A stretch of 64,000 nt of DNA from Bog-756 sp963778165 (GTDB lineage: Bacteria; Actinomycetota; Acidimicrobiia; Acidimicrobiales; RAAP-2): assembly GCA_963778165.1 (NCBI GenBank), contig CAVZTE010000002.1, forward strand, positions 62,001 through 126,000, written 5' to 3'. The position numbers and the translations under genes are program-made. Below the pieces are notes generated by a model. It was not told the origin of the DNA and ran no database searches. It worked only from the letters and a program-made list of their open reading frames with translations. Positions 18,439 through 28,371 of this stretch are shown in pieces (positions within the stretch are counted from its first letter, which is position 1; every line of letters begins with the position of its first letter).

Positions 18439-20895
18439 CTAGTCCGCTCCGTAGAAGGGGGCCCCGAAGGCGAAGATGCCCCCGTCGGCACTCACCAGCC
18501 AGTATCCGCCCGTGGCATTGTCGATGGCGGCGCCCACCACAGGGGCGTTGAGCGGACTGCCCCCCATCGATCCGAAGAATTGGACGTCCCCGAAGGTGAA
18601 GATGCCGCCGTCGGAAGCTACAAAGAGGTAGCCCTGGTCGTTGGCCGCAGGCGCCATGCCATTGACCGGTTCATTGAGAGGAAGGGCACCGGCAGAGCCG
18701 AAGAATGGCGCACCGAATGGCGAACACGCCGCCGTCGGAGGCCACTTCCCAGTACCCCCCGGTCTCGTCGTCGGCGGCGATGCCCACTACGGGCTGGTTC
18801 AGAGGCTGTCCGCCCATCGAACCGTCGAACCGGGCATCGCCAAAGGCGAAGATCCCGCCATCCGAGGCGACGAGCCAGTATCCCTGTCCGTTGGAGGTGG
18901 GGGCGATGTCCACCACCGGGGCGTTGAGGGGCTGGCCGCCCATCGAGCCGTAGAACCCGGCATTGCCGAAGGCGAAGGTCCCTCCGTCAGCAGCCACCAA
19001 CCAGTAGCCGTTTCCATCGGGGGTGGAGACGATGTGGGTGATAGGGGCATTGAGAGGCAGGCCGGCTACTGAGCCGAAGTTCACCGCGGCGCCGTGAGCT
19101 GACACCCCGCCTTCAGCATCAACCAGCCAGTAGCCGAAGCCGTCGGGAAGGGCCGCCATGCCCACCACGGGAGCGGGGAGGCTTCCGTCGTCGGCCGGGG
19201 GAGCGCTCACCTGAAGGCTGGTGACGGCCGAGGATGGGGCATGAATGGCATCTCCCGAGTACGTCGCCCTCACCTGGTCGTTGCCGGCCGGAGCATCGGG
19301 CGACACGCATGTGCCCGAACCGGCCGACAAGAACGCCGAGCACAGGAGGGTTGATCCGGCCCGGAAGGTCACTGCGCCGGTAGGCGTGCCTCCCGAGCCG
19401 CTGACCGTGGAGGAGTAGGTCACCAGCTGGCCGCCGGATACCTGTGTCTGGTTCACTGACGCGCTCGACGACGTTGGCTGCGAGGCGCAGGCCCGCGGTC
19501 GGAAGGTGGGCGCCAAGGCCCTGGCGATGGCCTCGCCCCCGTCGACCATGTTGTAGAGGTTTCCATCCGACAGGGGAATGTCCCACGTCCAAGCAAGCCA
19601 ACCGTCAAACCGGAACCCGTCGATGTGACAGCTCTGCTCCTGCCACGCCACCAGGCGGGCGGCGGCAGCCTCGGGTGTGGAGGCTTCGGCGAGGTACTCC
19701 CCGAACTCCCCCAGAATGATGGGCTTGGTGACCCGGGCGGCCGGGACACCGATGGCGGCGACCTGCGACGACATGGTGCCGAAGACGGGGTACATGTGGA
19801 AGTCGACGTAGTCGACCAGGCTCGACGACGTGAGGGACGACTCGGGTCGGCCGATCCTGTCCTCGGGGAAGGCCGCCAACCCCTGGGTGAACCCCACGGC
19901 CACCAGCGAGCCCGGGAGGTCGGTGTGGATCTCTTGAGCCAGCGTGTTCTCCCAGTGCAATGTGCTCTCGTCCATCATGTTGGCCCGCGAGTAGGGATTG
20001 GCCATGTCGTACTCACCGGTGACCGTCGACACCGTTCCGCTGGGTAGATCCAGAGGCCATAGGTTGAACTTGAAGTAGGTCTCGCCCTGCAGTTCGAAGG
20101 AGAAGATGTCGCTCATGTTGGCCTGATCGGCCTGCAGCGTGGTGATGACGTCACGGAGATAGTTCTTCTGGGCGGTGAGATAGGCGGACTCGAGATAGTA
20201 GAGATTCCCGTTCCTCCGCTGGTCGTCCACCGGCAGCGGAACCGTCGATGGTTTCGGGAGGTACTGACTGGGCAGTGGCAGAACAACGATTTCGACCCGA
20301 ATGTTGTCGCTCCGGGCGATATTGATGAAATTGGCCACGTGGGCCCAGTAGGCCGGGTTGAGCTGCCCCGACCCTTGGCCGCTCTGGCCGGCATTGAAGC
20401 CCACCCGCACCACGTTGTAGCCATAGTGCTCCATGGCCGCCAGCGCTTGGGCCGCCCGATGGGGGTTGTAGGCATCTGGTCCGCTGCCGACTTCGAAGGT
20501 GGAGATGGCACAGGTGCTCCTCCCGGCCTTGGTCACCGACGACAGCCGGATGTACTCGGCGCCTCGGGGCACGAACTTCCGCTTGGTGGTCACCCCACCG
20601 TTCGTCACGACCTCGGCGAACGATCCGCCCCCGGCTGATGGCACGGTCACGATGGGGTCCACCGGCGTCGAGTTGACGGCCGGGATGGGATACGACTGGG
20701 CGTGCGCGGCGGAGTCGGGACCGGAGCGAGCGATCGTGGCGCAGGCGTTGCCGGCGGTGCTGTCAACCGCCACGGCATGGGCGCGGGCCGTTCCTCCATC
20801 GCTCCGCCGTGGGAGGCAGAGAGCGAGGATACGGCCAGGGCCACCAGGCTCAGCGAAGTACCCGCGCCCTTCATCAGTTGATGGAGTCGGTTCAT
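18439..20895 (-). CDS. Secreted GH5-like hydrolase + Ig domain + GYWLV propeller repeats, two frameshifts
   Basis: A multidomain secreted protein. The signal peptide (MNRLHQLMKGAGTSLSLVAL) starts at ATG 20895 in one frame; the frame changes near 20800. The main part is a clan-A glycoside-hydrolase-like barrel (FSFELQGETYF as acid/base region, ILGEFGEYL as nucleophile region), then a Big_3-type Ig domain and about six GYWLV-ASDGG repeats. A second shift at 18718 (one extra base in GCC-A-TTC) separates the last two repeats, which resume at 18657-18439. The barrel is closely similar to the protein encoded on the opposite strand at 23304-24710. Role: probably glycan cleavage or binding at the cell surface. 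Confidence 0.8.
18718..18718 (-). other. Frameshift position in the GH5/propeller gene
   Basis: Removing this single base restores DGGVFAFGAPFFGS, which matches the surrounding repeats, and joins the two halves of the last propeller units. The spot is not a long homopolymer. Confidence 0.65.
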
Positions 20896-21232
20896 GAGGG
20901 TGGTGGTGGTCCGCCTGGAGATCGGTGGGGCGTGTCGGCCTGGTCCTGGGGGCGATGGTAGTTCCCCACGGTAGGTGAGCGTGGGTCATGACCGTCGGGG
21001 AAGCGCGGAATCCCTCCCATCCGGCGAAGGGCGAGCAGCCCCAAGCCGATGGGCTTCCTCCAAAACCCCTCGCCGGCGCTATCGCCGGAAGACATGGGCG
21101 TAATCTCTGTCGGTGGCCGTTCGGCCACCCAACGGTACGCCATACTGATCCGATGCTCGGACGGTCCCTGGGCCTCGCTGCTGGTTGTTTGACAGGTCCT
21201 CGTTTGGCGGCTCCGGCCGGAAGGGGGCCGAC
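20896..21232. other. Divergent intergenic region with two inverted repeats
   Basis: A 337-bp spacer between the GH5/propeller gene and the 21233 operon, with no gene seen. It holds two inverted repeats: CCGGCG-CTAT-CGCCGG at 21073-21088 and GGTGGCCG-TT-CGGCCACC at 21112-21129. A CATACT box lies just 3' of the second one. These are candidate regulator sites for either direction; no firm -35/-10 pair was found. Confidence 0.45.
21112..21129. promoter_or_regulatory. 18-bp inverted repeat (operator candidate)
   Basis: Perfect 8-bp arms GGTGGCCG and CGGCCACC separated by TT, located about 105 bp before the GTG start at 21233. The symmetry and the position in a divergent spacer suit a dimeric regulator, but no regulator gene is nearby. 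Confidence 0.4.
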
Positions 21233-21652
21233 GTGCAGGACAGTCGGTCCATGGGCAAGGTATCGGGCTGGTTCAGCGTGACGCGCCGGACCGTAGCGAC
21301 GTTCATTCGGGTGGCCATTGTCGCCACGGTGGCTGTGGTCAGCCTGGCTGCGGTCCACAGCTCGGTAAAGGCGACCTCCTCACTGGCTGGTCCGGAGGTC
21401 AAATGGACGTCGACGACCCGGTACGACCAGCAGACCTGCCTGCAGGCTGCCGTCCGACGTGCCGTTCCCAAGGGTGCGCTGGTATATCTGGCCACGTCGA
21501 GGGTTACCGAAAAGCCCATCATGATCTTCGAGGCCGTCCTGGTCTCGCCATGGGCGGATCCGGCCACTCGTCCCAAAGCACAGTGGGCCGTATCGATCGA
21601 CCGAGAGGGCCGGGCCTGTCACGGACTCTCCGTCAGCGCCCGCAGGATATGA
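21233..21652 (+). CDS. Hypothetical single-pass exported protein
   Basis: A 139-residue protein with one N-terminal hydrophobic helix (TFIRVAIVATVAVVSLAAV) and an outer domain of about 95 residues without a recognised family. The GTG start at 21233 is preceded by AAGGGGG at good spacing; ATG 21251 is a weaker alternative. Its TGA overlaps the ATG of the following membrane glycosyltransferase-like gene (ATGA), so the two are translationally coupled and probably act together. A small accessory subunit of the GT-C protein is the simplest inference. Confidence 0.65.
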   Translation: MQDSRSMGKVSGWFSVTRRTVATFIRVAIVATVAVVSLAAVHSSVKATSSLAGPEVKWTSTTRYDQQTCLQAAVRRAVPKGALVYLATSRVTEKPIMIFEAVLVSPWADPATRPKAQWAVSIDREGRACHGLSVSARRI

Positions 21653-23223
21653 CCGTCTACGCCATCACTGCCGTAGCCCTTCTGGCCATCCCCGCCGTCG
21701 CCCCGACGGTGGCTCTTGTCGGGGTTCGGCCCGTGACCTTCTTCCTCGTCCCGCTCGTAGGGTCGGTTCTGGCAGCCCTGGCCGCAGAGTTCGAGCTGGC
21801 CGTCGGTGGCTCTCTTCTGGCTTGGTTCGTCGCCCTGGCAGTGTCGGTCAACGTCCTCGCAGTCGGCTGGCTCCGGTCGGGCCTCCGTCGAAGTACCGGT
21901 GGGCCCTTCGCTTCACCGTGGCCATGGGTCACCTTGCTGGCTGTCGTCGTGGCCGTGGCGTGGCCGTTGCAGGCCTTGCGCAATCCGATTGTCATCAACG
22001 ACGGTTGGGCCATTTGGACCCTGCACTCGGTCTTCATCTATGGGGGGCACGACGCCTTTCTGCACGATCTGAAGAACCCGGCCTACATGTTCTCCAATCC
22101 GGGCTATCCGCCGCTCGTCCCGGCCAGCGGCGCCCTGGCCTTCATCAGCGAGGGTCGCATAGACATTCGTTTGGCCGTGATCGTGACCGCCATCCTCAAT
22201 GCTTGTGGGCTGGGCGTCCTGGGCTGTGGCATTGTCGAGGCCGCCCACCGGACCAGCACCTGGGCCAAGACCGCCGCGGTGGCCATGGGGGTAACCGTCT
22301 GTCTGGTCGGGATGGGTACCGACACCGGGCTGGCCGCACTCGGCGGCGCGGCTGATCTGACATGGGCGGCAGGAGGCGTAGCCGCCGTCGTCTACGGCCT
22401 CATTCTGCCCCGGGCACCGAGGTATCTGGTCATCGCCTGGTTGTGCGCCACGGCGGCCAGCCTCACCAAGAACGAGGGCCTGCTGACCGCCATCATGATC
22501 TTGTTGCTGGTGGCTCTGCGCTATCGCTTGTCGCTGGCCGACTTGGTCCGATATGGGCGCTCCAAATCCGGTCGTGCGCAGGCCACCGGTCCGGCCGCCC
22601 CAAGCTCTGGAGCGACGCCATCGAGTCGGCATCACCGGGGGGCCGTCGCCTTGGTGACGGCCGTGCCCACTGCAGTGGTGATGGCTGCTCCCTGCCTGGT
22701 CTGGGCTCTCCTCGTCTGGCGGGAGGGAATACGCAGTAACTTCTTCGGCCGACGACCAGAGACGGTGTCACAGCGAGTGTCTCCGACCCTGGTGGCCTTT
22801 GCCGACCACCTGCACATCGTCCCGGTGGCAGTGGCGGTGGCCATCGCCGGATCGTTGACACTCCGAGGTACCCGGTCCCGGCTGGGCTTGGGAAATCCCC
22901 TCTGGCTGTGGCTGGTCGTCGCCGGTTCGCTGGCGGCCATCGCCTACACCTACATCTTCGGTGACCTCAACATCCACTACTGGCTGAGTACATCAGCCGC
23001 CCGGACGACCATCTTCGCCTATCTGGCGCTCTACGCCGACCTGGCCATCTGGTTGGTCGTAGCGGTGACCAACGATGGATCCACCGACGATGAGTCCAGA
23101 TCACCGGCGATGGTCGACGGCGAGTACCTCGAGCCTTATGCCGACGAGCGGCAAGCGGTGGGCGCCATCCCCTCCGCACCCGGGACCGTTACGATGCACG
23201 TGCATCGGCGGGCTCACAACTAG
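21649..23223 (+). CDS. GT-C type polytopic membrane protein
   Basis: A 524-residue protein with about twelve hydrophobic segments. A loop with GHDAFLHDLKNP, followed by SNPGYPPLVPASGAL, and the segment ASLTKNEGLL are features of GT-C glycosyltransferases (GT39/GT83-like), which use lipid-linked sugars on the outer membrane face. A soluble tail (about 490-524) is hydrophilic. It is coupled to the upstream small protein and lies between the two inverted GH5-like paralogues. Enzyme class is likely; donor and acceptor are unknown. Confidence 0.7.
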   Translation: MTVYAITAVALLAIPAVAPTVALVGVRPVTFFLVPLVGSVLAALAAEFELAVGGSLLAWFVALAVSVNVLAVGWLRSGLRRSTGGPFASPWPWVTLLAVVVAVAWPLQALRNPIVINDGWAIWTLHSVFIYGGHDAFLHDLKNPAYMFSNPGYPPLVPASGALAFISEGRIDIRLAVIVTAILNACGLGVLGCGIVEAAHRTSTWAKTAAVAMGVTVCLVGMGTDTGLAALGGAADLTWAAGGVAAVVYGLILPRAPRYLVIAWLCATAASLTKNEGLLTAIMILLLVALRYRLSLADLVRYGRSKSGRAQATGPAAPSSGATPSSRHHRGAVALVTAVPTAVVMAAPCLVWALLVWREGIRSNFFGRRPETVSQRVSPTLVAFADHLHIVPVAVAVAIAGSLTLRGTRSRLGLGNPLWLWLVVAGSLAAIAYTYIFGDLNIHYWLSTSAARTTIFAYLALYADLAIWLVVAVTNDGSTDDESRSPAMVDGEYLEPYADERQAVGAIPSAPGTVTMHVHRRAHN

Positions 23224-23303
23224 GGTCGGGCGTCATCGAACGACGACAACATGCCCATTCGCCCAAGGGGCGAGGCCAACCCAATGAAAGGGAATCCAGC
23301 CGC

Positions 23304-24710
23304 GTGAAGAAGGGCGTGATTTTGGCGCTGGTGGCAGTGGTAGTGGTGGGAGCTGTTGCCCTCGTCGTCTCCTCGCTCTCTTCCTCCCATAGCCCGTCTA
23401 CGAATGCCACGGCGCCGACCCATACCGTGCTGGCGCACAATCCCTGTAGCAAGGTCCCCTATCAGGTCCCTTCGGCCTCGACCTATACCCTCCCGGCCAC
23501 CAACTCGGCGCCGGTCAATCCCATCGTCACGGTGCCGTCGCCCGGGGGCGGATCGTTCGCCGAGGTCGTCACCAACAGTGGCGTGACCACCCAACAGAAG
23601 TTCGTGCCCCGAGGTGCCGAGTACATCCGGCTGGCGCCGGCGGTCATCGGGGGGAGGACCACGTGTGCCATCTCCACCTTCGATGTCGGTACCGGATTCG
23701 CTGCCTACAGCCCCCATCGGGTGGCCCAGGCGCTAGCCACCATGGAGCACTACGGCTACAACGTGGTGCGGGTCGGCTTCAACGCCAGCCAGAGCGGGCA
23801 AGGGACGGGGCAGCTCAACCCGGCCTATTGGGCCAACGTGGCCAATTTCATCAATATCGCCCGGAGTGACAACGTTCGAGTCGAAATGGTCCTGATGCCG
23901 CTGCCCAGTCAGTACCTCCCGGCCGCACGGACCGTTCCCCTTCCAGTGGACGATCAGCGGCGGAACGGGAATCTCTACTATCTGGAGCCCGCTTATATAA
24001 CCGCCCAGCAGAACTACGTCAGTGATGTCATCACCATGCTGAAGGCCGATCAGGCCAACATGAGCGACATCTTCTCCTTCGAGCTGCAGGGCGAGACCTA
24101 CTTCAAGTCCAACCTGTGGCCCCTGAATCTGGACAGCGGAACGGTGTCGACGGACACCGGTGAGTACGACATGGCCAGTGCCACTGCGCGGAACGACATG
24201 ATGGACGAAAGTACGCTGTATTGGGAGAACACGCTGGCTCAAGAGATCCACACCGACCTCCCGGGCTCGCTGGTGGCCGTGGGGTTCACCCAGGGGTTGG
24301 CCGTCTTCCCTGAGGGCCGGATCGGTCGGGCCGAATCGTCCCTTACGTCGTCGAGCCTGGTCGACTACGTCGACTTCCACATCTATCCCATCTTCGGCAG
24401 CATGTCGTCGCAGGTGGCCGCCATCGGTGTGCCGGCGACCAGTGTCACCAAGCCCATCGTCGTGGGGGAGTTCGGGGAGTACCTGTCACGCCTGCCGAGC
24501 GCTTCGGCGGCCGCCGTGGCCCTTGCCGACTGGGAGAAGGAAAGCTGCAACATCGACGGATTCAGGTTCAGCGGCTGGATCACCTGGACGTGGGACAACG
24601 AACCGTGGGAGCAATATCCGGCGCTCTACAACATGGCCGATGACCACTACGTCATGGCCAAGGCTCTCGATCCTGAGTCGTTGGACCCGGCGATGAGCAC
24701 TTGCCAGTGA
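23304..24710 (+). CDS. Secreted or membrane-anchored GH5-like hydrolase
   Basis: A 468-residue protein with an N-terminal signal-anchor (KKGVILALVAVVVVGAVALV) and a clan-A barrel. MEHYGYNVVRVGFN, FSFELQGETYFK and VVGEFGEYL mark the substrate cleft, with glutamates where GH5 enzymes hold acid/base and nucleophile. Over about 370 residues it is nearly collinear with the barrel at 18439-20895 but lacks the Ig and propeller parts. The GTG start at 23304 has only a weak upstream AAAGGG. It probably hydrolyses or transfers sugars in the surface glycan made by the neighbours; substrate unknown. Confidence 0.78.
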   Translation: MKKGVILALVAVVVVGAVALVVSSLSSSHSPSTNATAPTHTVLAHNPCSKVPYQVPSASTYTLPATNSAPVNPIVTVPSPGGGSFAEVVTNSGVTTQQKFVPRGAEYIRLAPAVIGGRTTCAISTFDVGTGFAAYSPHRVAQALATMEHYGYNVVRVGFNASQSGQGTGQLNPAYWANVANFINIARSDNVRVEMVLMPLPSQYLPAARTVPLPVDDQRRNGNLYYLEPAYITAQQNYVSDVITMLKADQANMSDIFSFELQGETYFKSNLWPLNLDSGTVSTDTGEYDMASATARNDMMDESTLYWENTLAQEIHTDLPGSLVAVGFTQGLAVFPEGRIGRAESSLTSSSLVDYVDFHIYPIFGSMSSQVAAIGVPATSVTKPIVVGEFGEYLSRLPSASAAAVALADWEKESCNIDGFRFSGWITWTWDNEPWEQYPALYNMADDHYVMAKALDPESLDPAMSTCQ

Positions 24711-24742
24711 GGCGACCTGACTGATCGGTGTTGAGGTCCCTT

Positions 24743-24798
24743 CCCACGGCCCACGGCCCACGGCCCACGGCCCACGGCCCACGGCCCACGGCCCACGG
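24743..24798. repeat. 7-bp tandem repeat (CCCACGG) x8
   Basis: Eight perfect head-to-tail copies of CCCACGG beginning 33 bp after the stop of the GH5-like gene and ending 24 bp before the stop of the convergent FkbM gene. There are no spacers between units. Copy number is likely to vary between strains. Confidence 0.95.
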
Positions 24799-24821
24799 CC
24801 CGGTGGGGAAGGGGCTGGTCT

Positions 24822-25726
24822 CTACATCTGGTCCTTGATCTCGAGGGTCTGCTCCAGGTGACGAACGTATTCGGCGGTGGTCGCCATCTCTTCGTCCTTG
24901 AGGGCCATCTCCCGTTCGACGAGGGCGTAGGCCGAGCGGACCCGCTGGAGCTCGTCGCCCATCACGGTGACCTGACGTTCCACGTCGGCGTAGGCCGTGC
25001 GGATCCGCTCGAGTTCGTCGTGGACCAGCTGAACCGAAGCCGGAATGAAACGGTCGAGGGCATTCGCCGGGGCCAGTCGATCGATGAGCGACGACTCCTC
25101 CTCGGCCGCATAGAAGCGATTGATGCCGTCGAACGATGCGAACCGGTAGCCCCCGCCGAGCACCAGGTCTTCCCAGGTTCGGTAGGACGGTATCTGTGAG
25201 TTGGGGAAGGTCGCCTCGATGAGGAGCACCCGGGGCCTCCAGACTTGAAGATCCAGCCCCTGCAGCACGTCCCGTTCGGTACCCTCGGCATCGATCTTCA
25301 AGAAGTCGATCGTCGCCGGTTGGGCCAGCTCCAGTAACTCGTTGAGAGTCACCATCTCGACCAGGCGCTCGTCGGTTCGGACTCCTTGGGTCGAAAGCTC
25401 CTCGACTCGGCCGGGGGTCGAAGGTGGAGAGATCGCGATCGGATTCGACCACGTGAAAGCCGGCCTGTCCGTGAGAGGCCCCAGCCACCGCTTGAACCGT
25501 CCAGTCCCGTGGCCGTGCCAGTCGCAGCTCGCGCGGCGTACTCCGGGAGCGGCTCGACATTGATGCCGGACCATCCGTGATCGTAGAAGTGGCGGGTCAC
25601 CGAAGCGATCGAAGGTGATGCCGCCCCCACGTCGACATAGAAGCCGACAGGCTTCGGAAGGGCCCGCTGCAGGACGACGTCCTCGAGATTCTGCGAGTAC
25701 GAGATCATGGGCGGGGCATCGGTCAC
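24822..25726 (-). CDS. FkbM-family methyltransferase with coiled-coil tail, two frameshifts
   Basis: An SAM-dependent methyltransferase split over three frames. ATG 25726 opens ISYSQNLEDVVLQRAL and GFYVDVGAASP (SAM site); the frame changes near 25535, giving ARPRDWTVQAVAGA, and again in a C5 run at 25413-25417, giving GRVEELSTQG then DFLKIDAEGTERDVLQG. The last 100 residues are heptad-rich and form a coiled coil (ELERIRTAYADVERQV and similar). FkbM enzymes O-methylate sugars or other hydroxyls. A methyltransferase with a coiled coil in a glycan locus could terminate chains, as WbdD does in E. coli; that is a hypothesis. Confidence 0.78.
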
Positions 25727-25940
25727 GGGTCGGGCATTCCTTTGATGGCGGGCGCACCCAGGCTACTGCGGCGAGGTAGCCCGGTTGAGCCCGGAAGAGC
25801 CACTCGCATCCATCGGGCAGCAATGCCACGGCAGAGTCATCCGGGCTGTGCGGAGGACATGCTGAGCTGGGGACCCCAAGCCGATTCGGTCACGTGATCG
25901 ACCCCCTGTCCGGCCTTGACGCATGCAATACTGCGCCCGG

Positions 25941-28268
25941 ATGTCCCGCACGCGCAGCCAACCGGCCCGGCATCGGATCAGCTGGGCCGAGTTCGCCTAC
26001 TGGCCGTGGTGGCCGACGATCCTGGCGGTGGCGTGGTTGGTGGTCGTCTGTCTGGCGGCCATGGCCCCGACATTGGCACACGGAACCAAGCTCGGCCCCT
26101 ACGACCTGCTCTCGGAATTCGGTCTCGGCAGAGTTCCACATGCCACCGTCCACAACACGGTCTCCTCGGATCAGATCCAGCAGTTCGCCCCGTGGACGGA
26201 CATTGCCTGGAAGGCCGTCCACGGCGGGCACCTGCCGCTTTGGAATCCCTACAACGCCATGGGCACACCACTGGCATTCAACATGCAGTCGGCCACGTTC
26301 AGCCTGCCGATGCTCGTGGCCTACCTGGCGCCACTCCGCTTCGCCTACACCACGTTCGTGCTGGTCAAGATCGTCCTGGCCGGTACCGGCCTGCTGTTCT
26401 TCTGCCGGGTCATGGGCCTCGGCGCCCTCGCCGGCGCCTTCGCCGGGACGGTGTTCGAACTGAGTGGGGCCTTCGGGGGCTGGGCGGGCTGGCCCATGGC
26501 GACGGTCTTGTGCATGCTGGGCTGGGTCCTCGGCTCCGGGGTACTCACCCTCAGCCGGACGCAGGGATGGCGCTATCTCCCCCTCTTGGCGCTGACCATT
26601 GCCTTTGCGGCCTACGGCGGACACCCCGAAAGTCTGGTGATCCTGCTCGTCGTCCTGGCCATCACGGTGATGGTGGTGGTCTTGTCCCGGGCCCGGGAGG
26701 AGGGGATCGCCGTACTGTGGACGACCGGTCGGGCCGCCCTCGGCGTCCTGGCGGGCCTCGCTCTGGCTGCGCCCCTCCTCCTCCCCGGCCTCCAGGCCAT
26801 CAAGCGGTCGGCGGCGTCAGGCAGAGCCGGCTACGGACCTGCCCCCCTCCGGTATGTGGTCAACCTGGTGGTGGCCGGGTACGAGGGGTTCCCAACGTTG
26901 CACAGCTCCTACTTCGGCGCCCTGAACTACTACGAGACGGCTGCGTTCGTCGGGATCACGGTCCTGGTACTGGCGGCGGTGGCGTTGACGTACCACTGGC
27001 GGAACCCGGTGATTGTCGGCTTGGTCGTGGCAGCGCTGTTCCTCTCGGCCGCGGTGTGGCTGGCGCCCATGGCCCACCTGCTGGACCACATTCCGGGGGC
27101 CAAGCTGATCGTGTGGCGTCGTGGGGTCATCCTGGTCGACGGAATCCTCGCGGTCCTGGCCGCCTTCGGTCTCCAACTCGTCATGGACAAGGGCGGCACG
27201 AAGACCCTGGGGCGCCGGCTGTTGGTGGCCGCCGCGGCCGGATGCGTCCTGCTCCTGGGGCTGGTGGTCCGACAGCTCCACGGGCAGGGCCTGGCCCACG
27301 CCATCAGGGACCACAGCCTGTTGTGGCCCTGCATCAGTGCGGTCGTGACCTTGGCCGTGGCCCTGGGGCTGCTCCGTTGGTCCCGGCTCAACACCCGCAG
27401 GGCAGCCCACGCCCGGCCCTCCAACAACGCCGGGCTCGTAGGTGCCGTGGTGCTCTTCGCCGTGGAGTGTGCCTTCCTCCTCACGGCGGTGCCACACCTG
27501 TGGTCGTCGAGCACGCAGATCTTCACCACGACGCCCGCTGAGCGTCAGCTACAGATCCTCGCCGGGGACCAGCGTGTCGGATTCGGCCAGTGCCCGAAAC
27601 CGGTCCAACTTGCCCCTCTGGGGATCCTGCCCGGAGCCAACGCCGCCTACGGAGTACGAGAACTGGGCATGTACGACGCCGTCCTCCCCAAGACCTACCT
27701 TCCCACGTACGCCAGGCTCAGTCACACGCCGGTGGTCAAGCCCGTACTGGGGAACTTCTGCCCGTCCATGACTACCTCCACCCTGGCGCGACAGTACGGC
27801 GTGTCCATCGTCCTCGAACCTGCGCACGCCCCCGGCCCCCCGGGGACGGTGCCGGACGGGACGATCGACGGCGAAGGAGTGTTCCGGGTCCCGGGAGGCT
27901 CGATCGTGACGCTGCAGCCGCAGGATGCTCCGGCCGACGACCCCCAGGCAGCGCCGGTGGCCCTCTCCGATGCCGACCCCCAGCACCTCGGAATGGTGGT
28001 CGATGCCGGATCGACTTCCCGGTTGGATATCCACATCGGCAACTTCCCCGGTTGGACGGCCACCCTCGACGGCAGGCCCTTGGCCCTGCACCCGTTTCTC
28101 ACCGACGAGATGCAGGCCACCATCCCCTCCGGCCACCACGTCATCGAACTGCAGTACCGCCCCAAGGCCTTCGAATTGGGCGTGGTGCTCGCCATCGCCA
28201 CGCTGGTGGCCCTGATCGTCGGTTGGCTCCTCCAATTCATGCGGCGACGTCGGAAGCCCACGGGGTAA
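25941..28268 (+). CDS. YfhO-like polytopic membrane protein
   Basis: A 775-residue protein with about twelve hydrophobic segments, a periplasmic loop holding SDQIQQFAPWTDIAWKAV and GHLPLWNPYNAMGTPL (conserved in YfhO and related GT-C proteins), and a large C-terminal outer domain (about 540-750) with a final membrane helix. YfhO proteins help glycosylate lipids or lipoteichoic acid in Firmicutes; in actinobacteria they occur in polysaccharide loci, as here. ATG 25923 is an alternative start 18 nt upstream. It diverges from the FkbM gene. Role in surface-glycan decoration is inferred from family and context. Confidence 0.82.
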   Translation: MSRTRSQPARHRISWAEFAYWPWWPTILAVAWLVVVCLAAMAPTLAHGTKLGPYDLLSEFGLGRVPHATVHNTVSSDQIQQFAPWTDIAWKAVHGGHLPLWNPYNAMGTPLAFNMQSATFSLPMLVAYLAPLRFAYTTFVLVKIVLAGTGLLFFCRVMGLGALAGAFAGTVFELSGAFGGWAGWPMATVLCMLGWVLGSGVLTLSRTQGWRYLPLLALTIAFAAYGGHPESLVILLVVLAITVMVVVLSRAREEGIAVLWTTGRAALGVLAGLALAAPLLLPGLQAIKRSAASGRAGYGPAPLRYVVNLVVAGYEGFPTLHSSYFGALNYYETAAFVGITVLVLAAVALTYHWRNPVIVGLVVAALFLSAAVWLAPMAHLLDHIPGAKLIVWRRGVILVDGILAVLAAFGLQLVMDKGGTKTLGRRLLVAAAAGCVLLLGLVVRQLHGQGLAHAIRDHSLLWPCISAVVTLAVALGLLRWSRLNTRRAAHARPSNNAGLVGAVVLFAVECAFLLTAVPHLWSSSTQIFTTTPAERQLQILAGDQRVGFGQCPKPVQLAPLGILPGANAAYGVRELGMYDAVLPKTYLPTYARLSHTPVVKPVLGNFCPSMTTSTLARQYGVSIVLEPAHAPGPPGTVPDGTIDGEGVFRVPGGSIVTLQPQDAPADDPQAAPVALSDADPQHLGMVVDAGSTSRLDIHIGNFPGWTATLDGRPLALHPFLTDEMQATIPSGHHVIELQYRPKAFELGVVLAIATLVALIVGWLLQFMRRRRKPTG

Positions 28269-28371
28269 GGCCCAGAGCCAGCACCGCCGTGTCGTGGCGG
28301 TGGCGCCCCGGGCCGGTCCCCGTGCGGTCTGGCCCGGACGCGGGCGTCTGGGCCACTGCCTTCCCGATGCC

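Noticed and set aside
18439..24710. Insertion sequence or composite transposon with inverted ends
   Set aside because: The inverted similarity is between coding domains of two hydrolases; there is no transposase, no terminal inverted repeat pair and no target duplication.
24743..24798. CRISPR array
   Set aside because: The repeats are contiguous 7-bp units without spacers, and no cas genes are present. The same reasoning applies to the 15-, 16- and 20-22-bp arrays.
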